Positions 13,445 to 17,192 of a stretch of 17,192 nt of DNA are shown here, piece after piece. Source of the stretch: Paracoccaceae bacterium (lineage in GTDB: Bacteria > Pseudomonadota > Alphaproteobacteria > Rhodobacterales > Rhodobacteraceae). Position numbers and translations under genes: made by a program. Positions within the stretch are counted from its first letter, which is position 1. The number at the start of each line of letters is the position of its first letter. The DNA is taken from assembly GCA_003500165.1 (NCBI GenBank), contig DNSZ01000199.1, positions 1-17,192 of the forward strand, given 5' to 3'. A model generated the notes under the pieces. That model made no database searches. It had not been told where the DNA came from and worked only from the letters and a program-made list of their open reading frames with translations.

Positions 13445-13774
13445 GACACCCTTGGGAGAGGACAAGATTGGTGGTCGGGCGGGGAGTCGGGGCGCGGGAG
13501 GCGGCGAACGGTCATTCTCAATGCCTGTCGGAAGAAGCCGTGATCGGCCGACGCAGACGATGGCCTGTTGCGCCTAACCGGGACGGCAGGTCTGCCCTGC
13601 CAGGCGGTCGGCCGCTGTCGGGTGCTCCCGGGCGCGCGCCCGGGAGCGCGCCCGCCGCGCGGCGGGCGCCTGCCGCGTGGCGGCGCATCGGGCGTCCGGT
13701 TTCAGCGGTCGGCGACGCGCGCCAGCACCGGCGACCAATCGACGGCCCTTCCCGGCCATACCGGGCTGCGGTTC
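13445..13774. other. Gene-free stretch with stacked palindromes
   Basis: About 330 bases between the transposase relic and the end of the DUF1254 gene hold no credible gene on either strand. The first part, to about 13560, may be residual element DNA. The middle holds three consecutive GC-rich palindromic structures, listed separately. The final 90 bases before 13775 show nothing I can name. Confidence 0.6.
13624..13684. repeat. Two abutting perfect palindromes and a third hairpin
   Basis: Bases 13624-13647 form a perfect 24-bp palindrome (half GCTCCCGGGCGC). Bases 13648-13669, starting at the next base, form a perfect 22-bp palindrome (half GCGCCCGCCGC). Three bases on, 13672-13684 is a short hairpin with GCCGC arms and a 3-base loop. 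The set lies about 90-150 bases downstream of the DUF1254 stop and could act as a terminator or mRNA end for it, but no U-tract follows. It could equally be a dispersed palindromic element. Confidence 0.75.
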
Positions 13775-15388
13775 TCAGTCCACAGCCTCGATCTCGCCGG
13801 GGCGCCAGGACTTGTCGAAAAAGCTCGGCAGCGGGCTGTACAGCCGCAGGATCGTGAACCAGCCCTTGTCGGGATCGGTCTGAATCCAGTTGCCGCGGTC
13901 CACGCCATCGGGCTGTTCGGGGCCGAACCAGACCGTGGTGGTGCCGTCCTCGGCCGCCGTGGCCGCCGGCGAAGGATAGCTTTGCGACCCGGCGCGCGGA
14001 TATTTCTGCGGCGTCTGCAGCATCGACCGGGTCTGGTTGTCGTAAACGGTAAACGACCAGAACGCCTCGGCCGGGATGTCCCTGGGCAGCGTGACCTTGT
14101 AGGTGCGCGCGCCGTCCATCGGCACGCCATCCGCATCCAGAAACCCCATCAGATACTGCGAGCCGACACCCGGAATGCGCATGATCATGCCCGGACTGTC
14201 GAGCGTATAGCCATAGTAGAAGGCCGTGCGGCTGTCGAGCGTGCGCGCCCCGGTCGGCGGCAGCGGCTTGAACATGCCGTCCTCGAAGACGGGCGGCGGG
14301 GTTTCGAAGAACGCGCCGCCTTCCCACAGCATGTTGCCCCACATCGAGCCCTCGTAATAGGCCCGGTCCGGATGGACCCCGTAGGGCCGCCAGTTCAGCA
14401 CCCGCCCGGTCGCCTGACCGACCGCGGCTGCGTCGGTCAGGATCGCCCGCATCCGATCGCCGGGGGCGAAATCCTTGCCCTTGACGATGCCGATGGCGGC
14501 CAATTGCCCGGCGAGTTCGACATCATAGCTGGTGGCGGGTTCGGCCTGGACGTTTTCGTTGATCCACTCGAAAAAACCGAAATCGCTGGGCGGGATGGTG
14601 TTGAACGCCGCACCGCTGGCCTCGACGAAGCGCGTCTCGGGGATGTTCGGCTCCTGCCCCAGGCGAACCGCACCGGTCAGCGCCTGCGCGATGCTGGTGC
14701 CAAAGGCGCCTTCGGCATAGGGGTAGATCTTCATCGTCGCCTTGACGTTGGCCACCGCCGGTGCGGGATCGTCATTCACCAGATAGGCGCGCGCGGCATA
14801 GAGCACGCGGTTGGTCTTCGAACGGGCGACGAAATGGCCGCCCTCGGGCAGCGGGCCGTCATGGCCCGGCCCGACCAGCAGGTACTTGCCGCCCAGCCCG
14901 CGATCCGGCCCCGGACCGCCGATGTCGACGACCCAGGAAAACCACATGTCGTTGATGGTGCCGACCGCGTTCGACGGCTGTTCGATCACCATCGGCCCGT
15001 CGGACAGATCGATCACCGACATGTAATAGACGGTGTCGGCATTCGCGGTCAGAAACAGCGAGTTCGAATCCATCAGTTCCGAGAAGATGGTCACGTCGTT
15101 GAAGCCGGCGCCGTTGCTTTCGAGGCCCTTCTGCAACCCCAGCGCCGAGGCCCCGCGGAAACTGTTGTTGTAGACGTTGAGCGCGCGCGTGAAATCGAGC
15201 GTGTCGAACACCCGCTGCGCGGTTTCGGCGGTGGGCGCGCCGTCCCTGAAGTCGAGCAACCCGGCCGAGGTTTCGACCGAATCGGGTGCGCCGAGGGCGT
15301 CGATGGTCTCTTGCGGCACGTCGGCCTGCGCTGTCGCGGCAAGCGACAGCGCCACGAACAGGGCGCCGCTGGTGGCGATGCGGGACAT
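13775..15388 (-). CDS. Secreted DUF1254/DUF1214 domain protein
   Basis: This 537-residue protein begins with a likely signal peptide (MSRIATSGALFVALSLAATAQA, cleaved near residue 22). It then has an N-terminal DUF1254 region (including FNDVTIFSELMDSNSLFLTAN, ADTVYYMSVIDLSDGPMVIE) and a C-terminal DUF1214 region (KVTLPRDIPAEAFWSFTVYD, NQTRSMLQTP, GNWIQTDPDKGWFTILRLYS and the ending FDKSWRPGEIE). The two domains are usually found together in exported proteins whose biochemical role is not established. It reads intact from start to end at normal family length. No strong ribosome site is visible before the ATG. It is monocistronic by position, with a 140-base gap to the DUF192 gene, and has no obvious link to the phn genes. 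Confidence 0.88.
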   Translation of the reverse strand: MSRIATSGALFVALSLAATAQADVPQETIDALGAPDSVETSAGLLDFRDGAPTAETAQRVFDTLDFTRALNVYNNSFRGASALGLQKGLESNGAGFNDVTIFSELMDSNSLFLTANADTVYYMSVIDLSDGPMVIEQPSNAVGTINDMWFSWVVDIGGPGPDRGLGGKYLLVGPGHDGPLPEGGHFVARSKTNRVLYAARAYLVNDDPAPAVANVKATMKIYPYAEGAFGTSIAQALTGAVRLGQEPNIPETRFVEASGAAFNTIPPSDFGFFEWINENVQAEPATSYDVELAGQLAAIGIVKGKDFAPGDRMRAILTDAAAVGQATGRVLNWRPYGVHPDRAYYEGSMWGNMLWEGGAFFETPPPVFEDGMFKPLPPTGARTLDSRTAFYYGYTLDSPGMIMRIPGVGSQYLMGFLDADGVPMDGARTYKVTLPRDIPAEAFWSFTVYDNQTRSMLQTPQKYPRAGSQSYPSPAATAAEDGTTTVWFGPEQPDGVDRGNWIQTDPDKGWFTILRLYSPLPSFFDKSWRPGEIEAVD

Positions 15389-15529
15389 TGGCTGCGTTGC
15401 TTTTCCGGCCCGCCGCCCCGGCCGACGACCGATTTAGTCCCATCCCATTGGCAGGATTGGCGATCGGAAAGGGGCATTGGAGCCGGAGGCGGTGCTGGCG
15501 CCCGGCGTCCGACGCAGTGCGCCCTGATA

Positions 15530-15982
15530 TCAGTCACATGGCCAGGCCGCGGCGTCCTCGGCGATGCCGGGATGGCGCAGCACATCGCCCGGACCGATGC
15601 CCAGCCGCGCGGCCAGCCCGCCATGGATTTCCAGGACATACTGCACCCCGAATCCGCCGTCGCGGGTCGTTCGGCTGAACGGTTCGGCGTTGGCGATCAC
15701 CCTTGTGACCCGGCCCGCCGGGTCGAGAAAGATCATGTCGAGCGGCAGCGGCGTGTCCTTCATCCAGAAGGTCGCCCGCACGGGTGCTTCGTAGATGAAC
15801 AGCATTCCCGCCATAGGCGCGAGATCGTCGCGGAACATGAGGCCCTGCGCCCGCTCGGCCGCGTCGTCGGCGATCTCCACCGAAAACCGCGCCTGGCCCC
15901 ATGGGCCGCGGATATCGGCACGGTCGGGCGCGCACTCGGCCAGGGCGGGGCCGGCCAGGGCGAAAAGCACCATGGCCAGCAT
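15530..15982 (-). CDS. DUF192 family exported protein
   Basis: The 150-residue product matches the DUF192 pattern: FSVEIADDAAERAQGLMFRD, PMAGMLFIYEAP, FWMKDTPLPLDMIFLDPAGRV and IANAEPFSR, ending with an LEIHGGLAARLGIGPGD segment. DUF192 proteins are small, mostly exported and of uncertain function. The first residues from the ATG at 15982 (MLAMVLFALAGPALAECAP) form a signal-peptide-like hydrophobic stretch but lack positive charges and a ribosome site. The in-frame region upstream carries arginines that would suit a signal peptide but has no ATG, GTG or TTG before it runs into pdxH. The start is therefore uncertain, while the domain call is secure. Confidence 0.85.
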   Translation of the reverse strand: MLAMVLFALAGPALAECAPDRADIRGPWGQARFSVEIADDAAERAQGLMFRDDLAPMAGMLFIYEAPVRATFWMKDTPLPLDMIFLDPAGRVTRVIANAEPFSRTTRDGGFGVQYVLEIHGGLAARLGIGPGDVLRHPGIAEDAAAWPCD

Positions 15983-16041
15983 GAGGCGCCACGGCGTTTC
16001 GAACGGGCGGCGCGGCGCGCTTGCCAGGACGCGGCCCGGTG

Positions 16042-16063
16042 CCGGGTTGTTCGCAGAACCCGG
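16042..16063 (-). terminator. Possible terminator hairpin after pdxH
   Basis: Arms CCGGGTT (16042-16048) and AACCCGG (16057-16063) enclose an 8-base loop, 23 bases beyond the pdxH stop and before the DUF192 start. The stem is perfect, but no run of U follows, so it may only slow or stabilise the transcript end. Confidence 0.4.
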
Positions 16064-16086
16064 GCGCGGGCGGCGGCTTGCGTCCC

Positions 16087-16692
16087 TCAGGGGCACAGCC
16101 GTTCCACCCGCCACGGCGCGCCCGGCCGGTCGCGGCGCCACTGGAACCGGTCGTGCAGCCGATGCGCGCCATCGGCCCAGAATTCGATCTCGACCGGTGT
16201 CAGCCGGTAGCCGCCCCAGAATGGCGGGCGCGGCGGATCGATCCCCTTTTCCAGCGTGATCCGGGCGACATCGGCCATCAGCTTCTGGCGCGAGGACAAC
16301 GGTTGCGACTGCCGCGAGGCCCAGGCGCCCAGCCGGCTTTTCAGAGATCGCGACCGGTAATAGGCATCGGCTTGCGGCCCGTCCTCCCGCGCGACCGCGC
16401 CGCGCGCCCGGATCTGGCGGCGCAGCGTTTTCCAGTGCATCACGAAGGCCGCCTGGCCGGCCGCGTCAAGCTCGGTCGCCTTGGCGCTTTGGTAATTGGT
16501 GTAGAAGACAAAGGCGTCGGCCTCGATTTCCTTCAGCAGCACCATGCGGGCATTGGGCAGACCGCTGGCATCGACCGTGGCCAGCGCGATCGCGTTGGGG
16601 TCGTTCGGCTCGTGCTTTTCGGCCGCGGCCAGCCAGCCCCTGGCCAGTGCAAACGGGTCGTCGCCCGCGAATATCCCGCCCCGATCCGCCAT
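16087..16692 (-). CDS. pdxH: Pyridoxamine 5'-phosphate oxidase
   Basis: PdxH oxidises pyridoxamine or pyridoxine 5'-phosphate to pyridoxal 5'-phosphate using FMN, in vitamin B6 metabolism. The 201-residue product has the FMN-binding stretch NARMVLLKEIEADAFVFYTN, then HWKTLRRQIRARG, SRLGAWASRQSQ, PFWGGYRLTP and FWADGAHRLHDRFQWRR, ending WRVERLCP as the family does. I chose the ATG at 16692, which has AGGGGG close upstream and gives the normal length; a longer frame to 16779 would overlap the fabI start. It is divergent from fabI with an 80-base gap, an arrangement also seen in related bacteria to my knowledge. Confidence 0.96.
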   Translation of the reverse strand: MADRGGIFAGDDPFALARGWLAAAEKHEPNDPNAIALATVDASGLPNARMVLLKEIEADAFVFYTNYQSAKATELDAAGQAAFVMHWKTLRRQIRARGAVAREDGPQADAYYRSRSLKSRLGAWASRQSQPLSSRQKLMADVARITLEKGIDPPRPPFWGGYRLTPVEIEFWADGAHRLHDRFQWRRDRPGAPWRVERLCP

Positions 16693-16772
16693 GCGGCCCC
16701 CTGTCTTGCGGCCCTGAAAGCCTTCGCCTAAAGGGTGAAGTCGTCGAACGTAACCATGACACGGGGCCGCGC

Positions 16773-17192
16773 ATGTCAACCGGATTGATGGCAGGAAAGC
16801 GCGGTCTGATCATGGGCGTGGCGAATGACCGGTCGATCGGCTGGGGCATTGCCAGGGTCTGTGCCGGGCACGGCGCCGAACTGGCGTTTTCCTATCAGGG
16901 CGAGACGCTGCAGCGTCGGGTCACGCCGCTGGCGGCGTCGGTCGGATCGGATATCGTGCTGCCCTGCGACGTCGCCGATGCCGGGTCGATGGATGCGCTG
17001 TTCGCCGCCCTGGCCGAACGTTGGGGGCGGCTCGACTTTCTGGTCCACGCCATCGGGTTTTCCGACAAGGGGGAGTTGCGCGGCCGCTATGTCGACACCA
17101 GCCGCGAGAACTTCCGCACCACCATGGACATTTCCGTCTATTCCTTCACCGCCGCCGTGCAGCGGGCGGAGCGGATGATGACGGCGGGCGGG
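16773..17192 (+). CDS. fabI: Enoyl-[acyl-carrier-protein] reductase FabI (N-terminal part)
   Basis: FabI carries out the last reduction of each fatty acid elongation cycle using NADH or NADPH. The first 140 residues are present and the gene runs off the window end; the family is about 260-275 long. The N-terminus has the Rossmann signature GKRGLIMGVANDRSIGWGIA, followed by FSYQGETLQRRV, LPCDVAD and LDFLVHAIGFSDKGELRGRY with the usual His-Ala-Ile-Gly-Phe segment. The catalytic Tyr and Lys pair lies beyond the end and cannot be checked. The ATG at 16773 gives the expected N-terminal length; the ribosome site is weak. Confidence 0.94.
   Translation, partial: MSTGLMAGKRGLIMGVANDRSIGWGIARVCAGHGAELAFSYQGETLQRRVTPLAASVGSDIVLPCDVADAGSMDALFAALAERWGRLDFLVHAIGFSDKGELRGRYVDTSRENFRTTMDISVYSFTAAVQRAERMMTAGG

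Noticed and set aside
13568..16210. Very long open frame (880 codons) on the plus strand
   Set aside because: It is antisense to the clear DUF1254 and DUF192 genes, is rich in Arg, Gly, Ala and His without any family motif, and reflects high GC at the third codon position of the real genes.
1..17192. CRISPR arrays, tRNA, rRNA and riboswitches
   Set aside because: No regularly spaced repeats, tRNA-like cloverleaf or conserved rRNA or riboswitch core was recognised on either strand by eye.

Overview
The window is GC-rich and densely coded. Gene content and protein character suggest an alphaproteobacterium, probably of the Rhodobacterales; this is inferred from style (IS481-type transposase, divergent pdxH/fabI pair, alphaproteobacterial phn layout), not from a marker gene. 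About three quarters of it (bases 1-12721) is a carbon-phosphorus (C-P) lyase locus for phosphonate use. The rest is a strip of insertion-sequence debris followed by unrelated chromosomal genes.

Layout. (1) Bases 1-3823, plus strand: the end of phnI, a HAD-family hydrolase, phnJ, phnK, phnL and phnN. Junctions overlap by four bases, except phnK-phnL with an 8-base gap. (2) Bases 3805-4491, minus strand: a DUF1045 protein of the 2H phosphoesterase fold, lying antisense inside the plus-strand run. Its 3' end overlaps phnN and its 5' end is 26 bases from phnM1. (3) Bases 4518-5684, plus: phnM copy 1. (4) Bases 5682-5726: an 18-bp-arm inverted repeat joining two convergent stop codons. (5) Bases 5724-7714, minus: a second phnM followed by a TIM-barrel isomerase-like gene, with 11-bp-phased Pho-box-like repeats upstream. 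(6) Bases 7819-12639, minus: the transporter operon phnC-phnD-phnE1-phnE2 ending in a hexapeptide acyltransferase-like gene, with clear Pho boxes upstream of phnC. (7) Bases about 12975-13444: a mosaic of IS3-type and IS481-type transposase fragments. (8) Bases 13624-13684: stacked GC-rich palindromes. (9) Bases 13775-16692, minus: a secreted DUF1254/DUF1214 protein, a DUF192 protein and pdxH. (10) Bases 16773 to the end, plus: the start of fabI.

How the genes fit together. PhnC/D/E1/E2 would import phosphonate. PhnI (with PhnG, PhnH and PhnL) joins it to ribose triphosphate, PhnM removes pyrophosphate, PhnJ cleaves the C-P bond, and PhnN turns ribose 1,5-bisphosphate into PRPP. The classical PhnP, which opens the cyclic phosphate made by PhnJ, is not in the window; the 2H-fold DUF1045 protein is the obvious candidate for that step. 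The HAD hydrolase and the PhnM2/TIM-barrel pair are accessory enzymes whose substrates are unknown. The Pho boxes indicate control by phosphate starvation through PhoB.

Most worth a second look: the accessory enzymes (HAD, 2H protein, PhnM2 plus TIM barrel), the matching placement of Pho-box arrays 44-45 bp before two start codons, the perfect palindrome between phnD and phnE1, the stop-to-stop palindrome, the abutting palindromes near 13.65 kb, and the enlarged PhnE2.
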